Origin: JAHEKO01 sp965212505
GTDB taxonomy: Bacteria > Acidobacteriota > Thermoanaerobaculia > Multivoradales > JAHEKO01
Direction of reading: 5' to 3'
Length of the DNA: 64,000 bases
NCBI GenBank assembly: GCA_965212505.1
Contig: OZ243123.1
Location: 4,340,001-4,404,000, forward strand
Of this stretch, positions 53,504-62,388 are shown one piece after another. Within the stretch, counting starts at the first letter, position 1; each line of letters begins with the position of its first letter. Position numbers and translations under genes: made by a program. The notes under the pieces are model-generated. The model was not told the DNA's origin. It ran no database searches and saw only the letters and a list, made by a program, of their open reading frames with translations.

Positions 53504-54493
53504 GTGAGCCAGTCGACACGTTCACTGCTCCTGCCGGGGCCTCAACCTCCGCTCTCCCACTTCGGAGCGACGCTGCTCCGGCACGTGACGACGACCGGGC
53601 TGCGATATGCCCTCCACAGCCTGGGCGTCCCCATTCCCCCCGGCGCGCCCAGCCGCATCGTCCGCCTGCGCTTCTATCTCGACGGCGCGAAGCTCGAGCG
53701 AACACTCGAGGGCTCACCGGCCGCCGACGCTACCCTCGGAGCGCTGCTCGAACCCTCGGGAAGCGGCCCGCCACCCCGCGGCTCCGTACGCGGTGCGCTC
53801 CTGTTCCACGGTGCTCGACTCCGGGCCTGGCGGCGCTCGAGCGCTCGTTCCCAGGCGCCCCAGGGGGGCGGAGGAAAAGAACTCTGGGAACACTTCCAGG
53901 GAACCGTCTCGCGACAGCTGCCGGCACTCAACGATGCGCTCCTCGGCGAGATCATCGCCTCCTTCGCTCGCCGCTCCGCCCGTGCTCGTGGTGCGCGTCC
54001 CTCGCCTTGCCTCGGGCGTGAGGCACACGCGTTTGTCGCCTCGGGTCGGCCCGACCTCGCCGCACTGGGCGTCGCCGACCCGGTGACCCCCGACTGGAGC
54101 GAGAGTCCCGCCGTCGTCGAGCACCTGGCCGCGCGGACAGGCGACCTGCCCACCGCGCGGCGTCACCCCCTACGCGGTCGCTTCCGGGAGCTCTATCGCC
54201 GAGCGCTCGAACCAATTCGTCGTGCTTACCTACGGCTGGCGGAGCGAGCGCATGTTCAGGGCCTGATCGAGGAGCCGGGCGACGCGTTTTTCATTCCGTT
54301 CGATCTGGTCGAAGACCTGGCACGTGACGAGCCGGCCGAGTGGCTACCCGGGACCGTGACCTCCAACCGCGCGGAGTATCAGAGCCTGCTGGACACCGGC
54401 ACTCCGGCGGAGGTCGTCGAGCCGGGGCCGCCCCGCGATCTAGAGCACAACGCGGCCGACTGGGCGCTGGCGCCGCTGTGGCCCCTGGACTGA
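53504..54493 (+). CDS. protein related to a fragment of PEP-utilising enzymes
   Basis: A 329-residue protein starting at GTG 53504, 11 bp after trkH. The first 70 residues (PLSHFGATLLRHVTTTGLRY, RLRFYLDGAKLE) and the C-terminal part (AYLRLAERAHVQGLIEEPGD, AFFIPFDLVEDLARDEP) resemble the middle region between the ATP-binding and PEP-utilising domains of PEP synthase/rifampin phosphotransferase-type proteins. Both catalytic domains are absent, so it is either a stand-alone relict or a protein of unknown function. The resemblance is by pattern and is not certain. Confidence 0.5.
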   Translation: MSQSTRSLLLPGPQPPLSHFGATLLRHVTTTGLRYALHSLGVPIPPGAPSRIVRLRFYLDGAKLERTLEGSPAADATLGALLEPSGSGPPPRGSVRGALLFHGARLRAWRRSSARSQAPQGGGGKELWEHFQGTVSRQLPALNDALLGEIIASFARRSARARGARPSPCLGREAHAFVASGRPDLAALGVADPVTPDWSESPAVVEHLAARTGDLPTARRHPLRGRFRELYRRALEPIRRAYLRLAERAHVQGLIEEPGDAFFIPFDLVEDLARDEPAEWLPGTVTSNRAEYQSLLDTGTPAEVVEPGPPRDLEHNAADWALAPLWPLD

Positions 54494-54496
54494 TCT

Positions 54497-54566
54497 GGGG
54501 GACACAATACTCAATTCCCCCGAACCCCGATGAGTTCGCCTCTGGGAATTGAGTATTGTGTCCCCC
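54497..54566. repeat. 23-bp perfect inverted repeat (REP/BIME-like)
   Basis: Arms at 54497-54519 and 54544-54566 are exact reverse complements of 23 bp around a 24-base loop. The left arm begins GGGGGACACAATACTCAATT. It is a REP-like element between two convergent genes, ending 3 bp after the stop at 54493 and 6 bp before the stop at 54573, so it could also serve as a bidirectional terminator. Confidence 0.9.
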
Positions 54567-54572
54567 TATTCT

Positions 54573-56285
54573 TCAGCCGAAGAGGGTCGGTACTTCCAGC
54601 TTGTGCTGCGGGTCGTCGTCGTCGGTGTGGCGCCCCTCGGTGTCGCGATACCGGTTGCCTCCCGCGTTGAGTAGGCAGCGGTTGCGCCCGAGGCGCTTCG
54701 CCTCATAGAGCGCATCGTCGGCGAGGGTCAGGAGATCGTCTGGACCCTTCACCTGAAGATCCGGGAAGGCCGCCACGCCGACGCTGATGCGCAGCGGCAC
54801 CTTGCGACTCTTGACCACGAAGGCGAGCTGCTGCACGGCGCCTCGCAGGCGCTCGGCCACCCGTAGCGCGGTCTCCCCGTCGGTGCTCTCGAGCACCACC
54901 GCAAACTCCTCGCCGCCGTATCGGCAGCAGAGGTCGGTCTCGCGCCGATGGTCCTCCATCAGACGAGCGATCGCGATGAGCGCCTGATCTCCCGCCGCGT
55001 GTCCGATGCGATCGTTGATGCGCTTGAAGTGGTCGATGTCGCACATGACGACCGCCATCGGCGTACCGTCTTCGAGACAGTCCGCGTAAGCGCGCTCGAG
55101 CCGCTTCTCGAGCGATCGACGATCGGGGAGTCCGGTGAGCGGGTCGTGATGCGCGTCCCGGTCGAGCTGCGCACGGTGGACCGCGGAGGCCATCTGCGGC
55201 AGGAGGGTGTCGAGGAGCGTCAGAGCGCTCGAGTCGATCCGGCGCGGGTCGCACCAGAGTCGCAGGCGCGCCAGGATCTGATCCTCCGTCACCAACTCGC
55301 GATCGACGACCTTCCAACCGGAACGTCGATGGATGCCAGGTAGCGGTTCGGGCCGCTCCGGGACCTCGGGCGCACCCTCGAAGACTCGCCCGTCTGGACC
55401 CGCAGCCCACGAGCGCGAACCGCTCCCTTGCAGCTCGAAGTGGAACCAGGAGAAGGGAAGCACACGGCCACACTCGACGTGGATCTGTTCGGCGATCCCG
55501 TGGAGGTCGGGACGACGGAAGATGATGCGATGTCCGGCGCGGGTGACCTCGCGCAGAAGGTTCAACTGCGCGAGCGCCTGCTGCCGAAGCCCCGCATTGC
55601 GTGCCGCTTCGAGCGACATCACCGCGAGCACCGTCAACAGCAGGAGAGCCGGTAGCCAACCGAGTCGGCGCACCACGCCCACCAGAACCAGCCCGAACGT
55701 CCACGCACCCAGGTCGAGAGCGAGCGGGCGAGCCGCCGCACGCCAGAGAAGCGAAGCGACCGCGCCGTGGGACATCCACGAGAGCGCGATCACTGCGGCC
55801 ACGTAGGCGGCGCCGGAGACCGCGCCGAGGAGCGCGAGCCCTCGCAGCGAGTCGGGCAGGCCGCTCTCGATCGCCTTGCCCGCCAGACCCGCCGCCAGAC
55901 CGGCGAGTCCAAGGCGAGCGGAGGTCTCAAGGGTGTTGGTCAGACGCCAGTTCGAGCGCTCGGGAAAGCGCGTGGCCGGGAGGAGCAGGACAATGCAGCG
56001 CCGCAGGAGATAGGCGCCTGCGGCCAGCCAACCGGTACCCGCCGGCCCGAGCGCAGCCACCGCCAGCGGCAGGGCAGCCGCACCGAGCCCCAGCGACCCG
56101 ACGCCGAGCGGCGCATGAATCGCGGCCAGAGCTGCCAGTGCCACCAGAGCCAGTCGCGTCCCGAGCGCGACCTCCGCCCCTTCGCCCCAGGGACTCCAGT
56201 AGCTGAAGGCGGACAGCACGAGGATCGAGACCGCGGCCACTGCCACCTCTCTCGAATAGCTGCCGATCCGAAAAACGTCTTTCAA
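54573..56285 (-). CDS. membrane-bound diguanylate cyclase (GGDEF)
   Basis: A 570-residue protein with a TTG start at 56285 (GGAG eight bases upstream). About eight membrane helices (residues 15-230) are followed by a short GAF-like segment and the GGDEF domain (about 385-545). The active-site loop is RYGGEEFAVVL (GGEEF at 457-461), so it is predicted active in c-di-GMP synthesis. The HHDPLTGLPDRRSLEKRL and CDIDHFKRINDRIGHAAGDQ motifs are standard. No EAL domain. The stop lies near the 23-bp inverted repeat. Confidence 0.93.
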   Translation of the reverse strand: MKDVFRIGSYSREVAVAAVSILVLSAFSYWSPWGEGAEVALGTRLALVALAALAAIHAPLGVGSLGLGAAALPLAVAALGPAGTGWLAAGAYLLRRCIVLLLPATRFPERSNWRLTNTLETSARLGLAGLAAGLAGKAIESGLPDSLRGLALLGAVSGAAYVAAVIALSWMSHGAVASLLWRAAARPLALDLGAWTFGLVLVGVVRRLGWLPALLLLTVLAVMSLEAARNAGLRQQALAQLNLLREVTRAGHRIIFRRPDLHGIAEQIHVECGRVLPFSWFHFELQGSGSRSWAAGPDGRVFEGAPEVPERPEPLPGIHRRSGWKVVDRELVTEDQILARLRLWCDPRRIDSSALTLLDTLLPQMASAVHRAQLDRDAHHDPLTGLPDRRSLEKRLERAYADCLEDGTPMAVVMCDIDHFKRINDRIGHAAGDQALIAIARLMEDHRRETDLCCRYGGEEFAVVLESTDGETALRVAERLRGAVQQLAFVVKSRKVPLRISVGVAAFPDLQVKGPDDLLTLADDALYEAKRLGRNRCLLNAGGNRYRDTEGRHTDDDDPQHKLEVPTLFG

Positions 56286-56377
56286 GCCGGGGGCTCCGTG
56301 TCAGCGACGCTAGCGCCAACGCAGGTTTGTTGCAATGACGCCCTGCAAGCTGCCAGCCAGACCGGCGAACCAACCGT

Positions 56378-57379
56378 TCAGGAGGAGGAGCGGAGGTCGC
56401 GGACGGCCGGAATCAGCCCGAAGCCATCAGCCTCGCGTACACCGGTGAGGATCGCCTCGCCGACCGCACGCTGGGCGAGTGCGCCGACCTGGTGAAGGTT
56501 CGCGTCGACCTCTCCACGCGACATGGTGACGACCAGGTCGCCGTCGTAGAGCGTCAGCGCCGGCGACAGCGTGCGGTGCATGCCGCCGAAGGCGATCTCA
56601 CACACCTTGCGCGCTTCGGCTTTGGTGAGGCGCGCGTCGGTCATCACCACAGCCAGAGTTGTGTTGCCCGCCCCATCCCACGGATGGTTCTTTCCGGGCG
56701 GCATGGCTTCGAGCACCGCTTCGCCGTCGAGCATCTCGTGTGAGTCCGCCGACGCGCGAGCCCCCGCGACCGGCTCGCCACTCAACGGGTCGCGAACGCA
56801 GCCGTAGGCGTTGACCGCGACGGCAGCCGCCACTGTCGGACCGTCCGGGACCGTCAGACTGGCGAAGCCGAAGCCCCCCTTCATGCCAAGCTCGCGACCC
56901 TTCACCTTGGCGACCGTCGCACCGGTCCCAGCACCTACGCTGCCACACGCGACGTCACCATCGCCGGCACGATCGAGGGCAGCTTCCACGAGCGCCCGGG
57001 TCGGCACCGCCTCGGGGTCGCCAAAGCCGAGATCGAACAGAATGGCCGTCGGCACCACCGGCACTCGGCGCATGCCGGTGTCGAGGCCGTAGCCCTGCGC
57101 AGCGAGTCGCTCGAGAACCGCGTCGGAAGCCGACAGACCGTAGGCGCTGCCACCGGCCAGGACGACCGCGTGCGCGCGAGTCGTCAGACTGTGCCCGATC
57201 CGCAGCGAGTCGAACTGGCGGGTGCCGGTCGCCGTCCCGCGGACATCGGCCGCCGCCACCGCACCTTCGGGACAGAGAATCACGGTGACACCGGTCATCC
57301 CCTCGGTATCGCTGCCGTGTCCGATGCTGAAGCCGTCCAGCGTCAGTTTGCGGGTGGAAGTGATCTGACCGCCGTCCAT
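56378..57379 (-). CDS. P1 family peptidase (S58/DmpA/NylC-like)
   Basis: A 333-residue N-terminal-nucleophile type hydrolase. Family segments are DGFSIGHGSDTEGMTGVTVI, VLAGGSAYGLSASDAVLERL and GSVGAGTGATVAKVK. The autocleavage site is GNTTLAVVMTDA: by analogy with NylC the chain should be cut between Asn239 and Thr240, leaving Thr240 as nucleophile. There is no signal peptide. Activity might be on D-amino-acid amides or cyclic/oligo-amides; the substrate is not predicted. It lies 41 bp from the divergent GDPD gene. Confidence 0.88.
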   Translation of the reverse strand: MDGGQITSTRKLTLDGFSIGHGSDTEGMTGVTVILCPEGAVAAADVRGTATGTRQFDSLRIGHSLTTRAHAVVLAGGSAYGLSASDAVLERLAAQGYGLDTGMRRVPVVPTAILFDLGFGDPEAVPTRALVEAALDRAGDGDVACGSVGAGTGATVAKVKGRELGMKGGFGFASLTVPDGPTVAAAVAVNAYGCVRDPLSGEPVAGARASADSHEMLDGEAVLEAMPPGKNHPWDGAGNTTLAVVMTDARLTKAEARKVCEIAFGGMHRTLSPALTLYDGDLVVTMSRGEVDANLHQVGALAQRAVGEAILTGVREADGFGLIPAVRDLRSSS

Positions 57380-57420
57380 GATGCGCGCGAGTGTACCGCT
57401 TGAGATACTCGACGCGGCTC

Positions 57421-58104
57421 ATGATCGAACGTGACACACCCTGGATCATCGGGCACCGCGGCGTGGCGGCCGAGGCCACCGAGAACACTCTGCCGAGCCT
57501 CCAGCTCGCTGTGGCTCAGGACGCCGACATGATCGAAATCGATGTCCAGCTCACCGCCGACGGCGTTCTGATTGTCTTCCACGACTGGGATCTAACGCGG
57601 ATGGCCGAGCGCCCGGAGGTGGTCGAAGAGACCTCGGCGTCTCGGCTGGCCGAACTCCTGCCGGACTCGAGCACACTGCCTGAAGTGTTGGACGCGCTGC
57701 CGGAGACGATGCCGATCAACATCGAGCTGAAGCGCCGGAGCGCCGCACCCGAGGCGCTTGCCCGAGCCATCGCGGAGGCCATCGGCGAGCGTTCACGCAT
57801 CCTCGTGTCGAGTTTCGACTGGGGGGCGCTCGAAACGGTCCGACAGACGCTGCCCGAGCTACCGCTGGCGCCACTCAGTGCAGAGTCGCCCAAGGAACTG
57901 CTGGCGGCTGCCGAGCAGCTCGACGCCTGGAGCCTCCATTGCAACTGGCGCATCGCGAGCGAGGAGCTGGTGTCGAGTTCGACTCGACCGGTGCTCGCCT
58001 ACACCGTCAACGACGTCGAGCTCGCCACCGAGCTCTTTCGCCGGGGCGTCGCCGGCGTCTTCACCGACGCTCCAGGCCAGTTGCGCCGCGCGCTCGAGAG
58101 CTAG
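57421..58104 (+). CDS. glycerophosphodiester phosphodiesterase
   Basis: A 227-residue GDPD: WIIGHRGVAAEATENTLPSL carries the catalytic HRG, MIEIDVQLTADGVLIVFHDW the metal Glu/Asp and HD, and INIELKR the third metal ligand. There is no signal peptide, so it is cytoplasmic. ATG 57421 is preferred; a GTG at 57391 would add ten residues. It should hydrolyse glycerophosphodiesters to glycerol-3-phosphate and alcohol. The stop shares a CTAG with the opposing gene. Confidence 0.9.
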   Translation: MIERDTPWIIGHRGVAAEATENTLPSLQLAVAQDADMIEIDVQLTADGVLIVFHDWDLTRMAERPEVVEETSASRLAELLPDSSTLPEVLDALPETMPINIELKRRSAAPEALARAIAEAIGERSRILVSSFDWGALETVRQTLPELPLAPLSAESPKELLAAAEQLDAWSLHCNWRIASEELVSSSTRPVLAYTVNDVELATELFRRGVAGVFTDAPGQLRRALES

Positions 58105-58640
58105 CTTTCCGACCAGCCAGGCCGGTTCCAGGCCCACCGCTGCCCGTCGACCGGCTCGAGTCCGCGCGCGCCCAGCTCGTCGCCGAGTCGACTCAGAAAC
58201 TGCGTGCGATGGCGGATCAGGCCGAGGTTGAGAAAGAACTCGCGTGCCCGTCCCGAGTGCGTCTCGTAGACGAAGCGCAGCGACTGGGTCTCGGTCTTCG
58301 GTGCACACGAGAGCACGCCGTCGAGCGGAATCCGCCGCGGCCAGAAGGTGTGGAGCGGCTGATAGGCGAGTGAATCGTCCTCCAAGACGACCGCCGTACC
58401 GCCGGCCGTCCACCAGATCTTCATCAGCGAGAGGAGAAACAGGAGCCCATAGAGCAGCAGGGCGCCGAAGGCTCGGCTCAGCGGCTTGCTGTCGGGATCG
58501 CGCAAGAACCAGGAGACGCCCCCCAGAAGCACGATGACACCCATGCCCCAGAGAATCGCGCGCCGGCAGATGTCGCGCACCCACGACCGGAAACTGAAGG
58601 CCCGGGCGTCGGTCTGTTCAGACTCCGTCACGGCGCGCAT
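58101..58640 (-). CDS. membrane protein with PH-like domain, unknown function
   Basis: A 179-residue protein with two membrane segments (AILWGMGVIVLLGGVSWFLR and FGALLLYGLLFLLSLMKIWW) and a soluble beta-rich C-terminus (GTAVVLEDDSLAYQPLHTFW, PRRIPLDGVLSCAPKTETQS) reminiscent of bacterial PH domains. No family is firmly recognised. The stop overlaps the GDPD stop in a CTAG. Confidence 0.65.
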   Translation of the reverse strand: MRAVTESEQTDARAFSFRSWVRDICRRAILWGMGVIVLLGGVSWFLRDPDSKPLSRAFGALLLYGLLFLLSLMKIWWTAGGTAVVLEDDSLAYQPLHTFWPRRIPLDGVLSCAPKTETQSLRFVYETHSGRAREFFLNLGLIRHRTQFLSRLGDELGARGLEPVDGQRWAWNRPGWSES

Positions 58641-58753
58641 CGTACCTGTCCGGACGGCCGAGTGCGTCGTTTACCGACCGGGTACCGCCATTCACCGACC
58701 GTCCGCTTCCTTTGCGGGCCCACGAGCGTAGTCTTCAAGCAGAGGAGGAAACC

Positions 58754-59254
58754 ATGAGTCGAACAAAGAACGGACAGCTCATCGCCGGACTGGCTATCGC
58801 AGGACTCGGAGTGCTCCTAGCGCTGCAGAGCGTCCTGGACTTCCGGTTCTACAACTTCTCGCCCCTGTGGCCGCTGGTCGTCATCGCCTTTGGCGTGATT
58901 CGCCTCGTCAGCACGGACGAGCGCCGAAAACGTGCAGGAGCGCTCGTGCTGACTGCCGTCGGATGCTGGCTGTTGATCAACTCACTCGAGATCTATGGAC
59001 TCGACTGGGGTGAGTCTTGGCCGATCCTGCTGATCCTCATCGGACTAGCCAAGATCATCCTGCCCGAGCGGGGTCAGCGCTCATCCGGCGTCTTGCTGTT
59101 GCTAGTCGGCTGCTGGACATTCGTCAACGTGTTCGAAGTCTGGGGCCTCTACTGGGACAACTCCTGGTCGATCGCCCTGATCGCGTTCGGTCTCTTCATC
59201 GTCTGGAAGGCACTCTTCGAAGACCGAGCCCCCCGTACGCAGGAGGAGGACTGA
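58754..59254 (+). CDS. LiaI-like (DUF5668-type) membrane protein
   Basis: A 166-residue protein with about six membrane segments in three hydrophobic pairs of the pattern LWPLVVIAFGVIRLV / SWPILLILIGLAKIIL / SWSIALIAFGLFIVWK, which is typical of LiaI/LiaF-type sensors. AGGAGGAAACC precedes ATG 58754. The next LiaF-like gene follows after one base, and then the LytS/LytTR pair. By analogy with LiaFSR it may report envelope stress. Confidence 0.7.
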   Translation: MSRTKNGQLIAGLAIAGLGVLLALQSVLDFRFYNFSPLWPLVVIAFGVIRLVSTDERRKRAGALVLTAVGCWLLINSLEIYGLDWGESWPILLILIGLAKIILPERGQRSSGVLLLLVGCWTFVNVFEVWGLYWDNSWSIALIAFGLFIVWKALFEDRAPRTQEED

Positions 59255-59255
59255 C

Positions 59256-59936
59256 ATGCCCATCGTTCTGATTCGAATCCCGAAGCTGATCTTCGGACTC
59301 GCAGTTCTCGCGGCCGGCGTTATCTTCACCCTCGACAACCTCGGACTCGTCGACGCCGGCGACCTACTCATCTACTGGCCACTCGCGTTGGTCGCCATAG
59401 GCATCGCCCAGATGGCGGAGGGAAGTCGACCGCTGGTCACCTGTGGCGCGTTCCTGGTCTTCGTCGGCGCTTGGTTCCTGCTGTACAACCTGGAGTACAC
59501 AAATCTCGAGCCCTGGCTGTTCTTTTGGCCGCTCGTGCTCGTTCTGATCGGTGTCAACCTCACGCTTGGCGCACTACGCCAGCGTGCACTCAACCCCGAA
59601 TCGGACTCCTTCATCAAGAACTTCGCGATGTGGAGTGGCATCGAGCGTTCGTTCGACAGCCAGGACTTCCAGGGCGGTGACCTAACGGCGGTGATGGGCG
59701 GCATCGACGTCGATCTGCGCCAAGCATCCATTCAGAGCGAGCCTCCGGTCCTCCAGGTACTCGCCTTCTGGGGAGGCATCGATCTCCGCGTCCCAGAGGG
59801 CTGGAAAGTGGACTTCCAAGTCTTTCCCTTCATGGGCGGCGCGACCGACGAGACACAGACCCCCGACGATCCGTCCGCCCCGACCCTTGTGGTGAAGGGC
59901 GCGGCTATCATGGGCGGCGTCGACATCAAGAACTAG
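59256..59936 (+). CDS. LiaF-like membrane protein (cell-wall-active antibiotic response domain)
   Basis: A 226-residue protein. Four membrane segments (VIFTLDNLGLVDAGDLLIYW, YWPLALVAIGIAQMAEG, FLVFVGAWFLLYNLEYTNLE, WLFFWPLVLVLIGVNLTLGA) are followed by a soluble C-terminus with the LiaF/YvqF-type beta-solenoid: DLTAVMGGIDVDLRQASI, VLAFWGGIDLRVPEGWKVD and VKGAAIMGGVDIKN. It starts with a good GGAGGAGG. In Firmicutes LiaF restrains the kinase LiaS; here the neighbouring kinase is LytS-type. Confidence 0.8.
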   Translation: MPIVLIRIPKLIFGLAVLAAGVIFTLDNLGLVDAGDLLIYWPLALVAIGIAQMAEGSRPLVTCGAFLVFVGAWFLLYNLEYTNLEPWLFFWPLVLVLIGVNLTLGALRQRALNPESDSFIKNFAMWSGIERSFDSQDFQGGDLTAVMGGIDVDLRQASIQSEPPVLQVLAFWGGIDLRVPEGWKVDFQVFPFMGGATDETQTPDDPSAPTLVVKGAAIMGGVDIKN

Positions 59937-59951
59937 CCTCGGCAAGGTTCG

Positions 59952-61040
59952 ATGCATCCGATTCTCCGAGAGAAGCTGGGGCTGGCGCTCTACCTGCTGG
60001 GTTGGGCGCTGGTCGGAATCCTGCTCGCGTACGTGATCGCGGGCCAGGGCGCGGCGTCGTGGCTCTCCGCCTCGATTCTCGCGGTACCCCTGACGATCCT
60101 CTACGCGTTCGTCTGTCTGTCGGCCTGGTACGTGTGCGTGGCCAACCCTCTCTCGGAGTCGACGATCGTCCGTGTCATCGGTGCCCAACTCGCGGGCGGC
60201 GCGCTGTCGAGCGGAATTCTTCTGCTCACCGGCGCCGCTTGGGCTCGGATCGCGACCCACCTGCCGCACGCAGGGGAAGCAAACGACCTCTTTGTCGACA
60301 ACACCCCGCTCTTCTTCGCCGCCGGCATCTTGCTTTATCTCCTAGCAGCGACAATGAGCTACCTCCTACTCGCCTTCGAGGCGTCACGTGAGAGCGCGCG
60401 GAAGGCGCTCGAGCTCGAGGTGCTCGCCCGGGAGGCGGAGCTTCAGGCCTTCCGAACACAGATCGACCCGCACTTCCTGTTCAACTGCCTCAACTCGATC
60501 AGCTCGCTCTGCGGCTCGGACCCCAAGGCCGCTCGGCGTACGGCGGTACGACTCGGAGACTTCCTCCGCGCGAGCCTCCGGCTCGGCAGCGACGACACCA
60601 TTCCGCTCGCCGAGGAGCTACAGCTCTGTGAGGCCTATCTCGACGTCGAGCGCGTCCGCTTCGGAGAGCGACTCAGCTATCGCCAAGAGGTCGCCGACAA
60701 CTGCCGTACGGTTCAGGTGCCGGCGCTCCTCCTCCAGCCGCTGCTCGAGAACGCCTTGAAGCATGGGATCGCCCAGTTGATCGAGGGCGGCGAGGTCTCC
60801 GTCACTAGTGAACGACGTGGCGACCGGCTGGCGATCTCCGTTCGGAACAGCTGCGACCCGGATCGGCCTCGGAACACGGGCTCGGGAATCGGGCTCGCCA
60901 ACGTGCGCGGCCGACTGGAGCTGCTCTACGGCCAGAACGCGTCTTTCGTCACCTCCGAGGAGGACGGCTCGTTCCGGGTAGAGATTCGGCTGCCAGTGGC
61001 AGAGGGGAGTGTCTCGGAGAGGAAGGCTGCTCATGGCTGA
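59952..61040 (+). CDS. LytS-type sensor histidine kinase
   Basis: A 362-residue membrane kinase. Four hydrophobic segments (about residues 10-140) are followed by a short coiled coil and the His_kinase domain: the phospho-acceptor His174 lies in TQIDPHFLFNCLNSISSL, and the ATPase motifs are LLLQPLLENALKHGI (N box) and NTGSGIGLANVRGRLELLYG (G boxes). AAGG precedes the ATG. It overlaps the LytTR regulator by 8 bp, so the two form a two-component system. Confidence 0.93.
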   Translation: MHPILREKLGLALYLLGWALVGILLAYVIAGQGAASWLSASILAVPLTILYAFVCLSAWYVCVANPLSESTIVRVIGAQLAGGALSSGILLLTGAAWARIATHLPHAGEANDLFVDNTPLFFAAGILLYLLAATMSYLLLAFEASRESARKALELEVLAREAELQAFRTQIDPHFLFNCLNSISSLCGSDPKAARRTAVRLGDFLRASLRLGSDDTIPLAEELQLCEAYLDVERVRFGERLSYRQEVADNCRTVQVPALLLQPLLENALKHGIAQLIEGGEVSVTSERRGDRLAISVRNSCDPDRPRNTGSGIGLANVRGRLELLYGQNASFVTSEEDGSFRVEIRLPVAEGSVSERKAAHG

Positions 61041-61779
61041 CACCCGGATCTCGGTTCTGATCGTCGACGACGAGGCCCCGGCCCGGGCACTCGCCCGCGA
61101 ATTTTTGGCCGACCACGACGTATTCGAGGTAGTGGAGGACTGCGCGAACGGCTTCGAGGCGGTCCGCCAGATCGACGAACTTCGTCCCGACCTGGTGCTA
61201 CTCGACATCCAGATGCCGAAGCTCGACGGTTTCGAGGTTCTCGAACTCATCCGTCACCGCCCGCAGATCGTGTTCATCACCGCCCACGACGAGTACGCCC
61301 TCAAGGCCTTCGACGTGCAGGCGGTCGACTACCTCCTGAAGCCGTTCTCGGAAGATCGCTTTGCGCAGGCGGTGGGGCGCGCGCGCCAGCGCATTCTCGA
61401 GGAGGCACGTCAGCCCCTCGACGAGCTGGCGCAGATGCGGCGGGAGCGCAACCGACCGAACGATCGCGTCGTGGTGCGCGACGGCGCCGAGATTCACGTC
61501 GTGCCGCGCGCGACCATCGACTACATCGAGTCCGACGACGACTACGCGATCATCCACGCTGGCGACAAGCAGCTGCGCAAGAAGCAGACCCTCACCGAGC
61601 TCGAGCGCCTCCTCGGCGACGGCGGCTTCGTGCGCATCCACCGCTGCTACTTGATGAACGTCGACCGTCTCGTGCGCATCGAGCCGTACGCCAAAGACAG
61701 CCGCATCGCATTCCTCCGTTCGGGTGCCCGACTGCCGGTCAGTCGCTCCGGTTATGGCCGTTTGAAGGAATGGCTATGA
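61033..61779 (+). CDS. LytTR-family response regulator
   Basis: A 248-residue regulator. The receiver has the acidic pocket VLIVDDEAPARALA, phospho-acceptor Asp58 in LVLLDIQMPKLDGF and the Thr/Ser and Lys positions IVFITAHDEYALKAFD and DYLLKPF. The LytTR DNA-binding domain is seen in EIHVVPRATIDYIESDDDYA, LRKKQTLTELERLLGDGGFV and RIHRCYLMNVDRLVRIEPY. It is the partner of the overlapping LytS kinase. Confidence 0.95.
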   Translation: MADTRISVLIVDDEAPARALAREFLADHDVFEVVEDCANGFEAVRQIDELRPDLVLLDIQMPKLDGFEVLELIRHRPQIVFITAHDEYALKAFDVQAVDYLLKPFSEDRFAQAVGRARQRILEEARQPLDELAQMRRERNRPNDRVVVRDGAEIHVVPRATIDYIESDDDYAIIHAGDKQLRKKQTLTELERLLGDGGFVRIHRCYLMNVDRLVRIEPYAKDSRIAFLRSGARLPVSRSGYGRLKEWL

Positions 61780-62036
61780 AACGGAAACGCGATCCCGAGC
61801 GTCTTAATAAGCAGAGAGAGTTAGACGTGTCGGCATTCGCATCTCCCCAATATCCAGACATCCGCGTCAGCACCGAGAGTTCGAACCCCATGGTGCTGGT
61901 GGCACAGGTGCGTCAAGCGCTGCGCCACCGCGACGCACCGCAGAGCGAAATCGATCGCTTCACCGAGCAGGCCCTCTCCCATGACGACCCCTCCTGGCGG
62001 ACCCGAGTCTGCGAGAACTGGGTTGTCGTGGCCTGA
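61776..62036 (+). CDS. small hypothetical protein after the LytTR regulator
   Basis: An 86-residue protein (MKRKRDPERLNKQRELDVSA and QVRQALRHRDAPQSEIDRFT) with a basic start and no recognised domain. The ATG at 61776 overlaps the stop of the LytTR gene (ATGA), which suggests it is translated with the operon. Confidence 0.55.
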   Translation: MKRKRDPERLNKQRELDVSAFASPQYPDIRVSTESSNPMVLVAQVRQALRHRDAPQSEIDRFTEQALSHDDPSWRTRVCENWVVVA

Positions 62037-62060
62037 AGGGCAGGCCCAGTTGTTGTACCC

Positions 62061-62125
62061 CGTGTAGCTGCAGGGAGCTGTTGTCTCTTGTACCCGGCGC
62101 AGGCGGCTCGGGGGTAGCCCCGCCG
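62061..62125. repeat. 65-bp element, copy 1
   Basis: Starts CGTGTAGCTGCAGGGAGCTG and ends GGGGTAGCCCCGCCG. A second copy lies at 62222-62286 in the same orientation, 57 of 65 bases identical, 161 bp away. Both copies hold a GGGG-N2-CCCC palindrome. Confidence 0.8.
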
Positions 62126-62221
62126 ATCGCCGACCCACGGATAGGCAAGGTAGAGGGTCAAAAACTCGAGGCCTCCTCGATTCGACCTCGGTCCAGGCAC
62201 CCGGAAAGCGGCTTGTCTCTT

Positions 62222-62286
62222 CGCGTAGCTGCGGGGATCCGTTGTCTCTAGTACCCGGCGTAGGCGGCTTGGGGGCAGCCCCGCCG
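62222..62286. repeat. 65-bp element, copy 2
   Basis: Starts CGCGTAGCTGCGGGGATCCG and ends GGGGCAGCCCCGCCG; see copy 1. No gene is supported between 62037 and 62663. The interval contains these two copies, an inverted partial copy and a hairpin at 62605-62630. Confidence 0.8.
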
Positions 62287-62357
62287 GAATGGCTCGCGGC
62301 GTCCTTTCCGGGGAGGTCGTCGACGGCGGTGCCCGCCCGCTCCGCTTTAGTTCCTCT

Positions 62358-62388
62358 GGGGCTACCCCCAAATCCACCTACGCCTAGC
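62358..62388. repeat. partial inverted copy of the 65-bp element
   Basis: On the minus strand this reads (partly) GGCGTAGGTGGATTTGGGGG, close to GGCGTAGGCGGCTTGGGGG in copy 2. Copies 2 and 3 can pair as a long imperfect hairpin. No protein is supported here. Confidence 0.6.
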
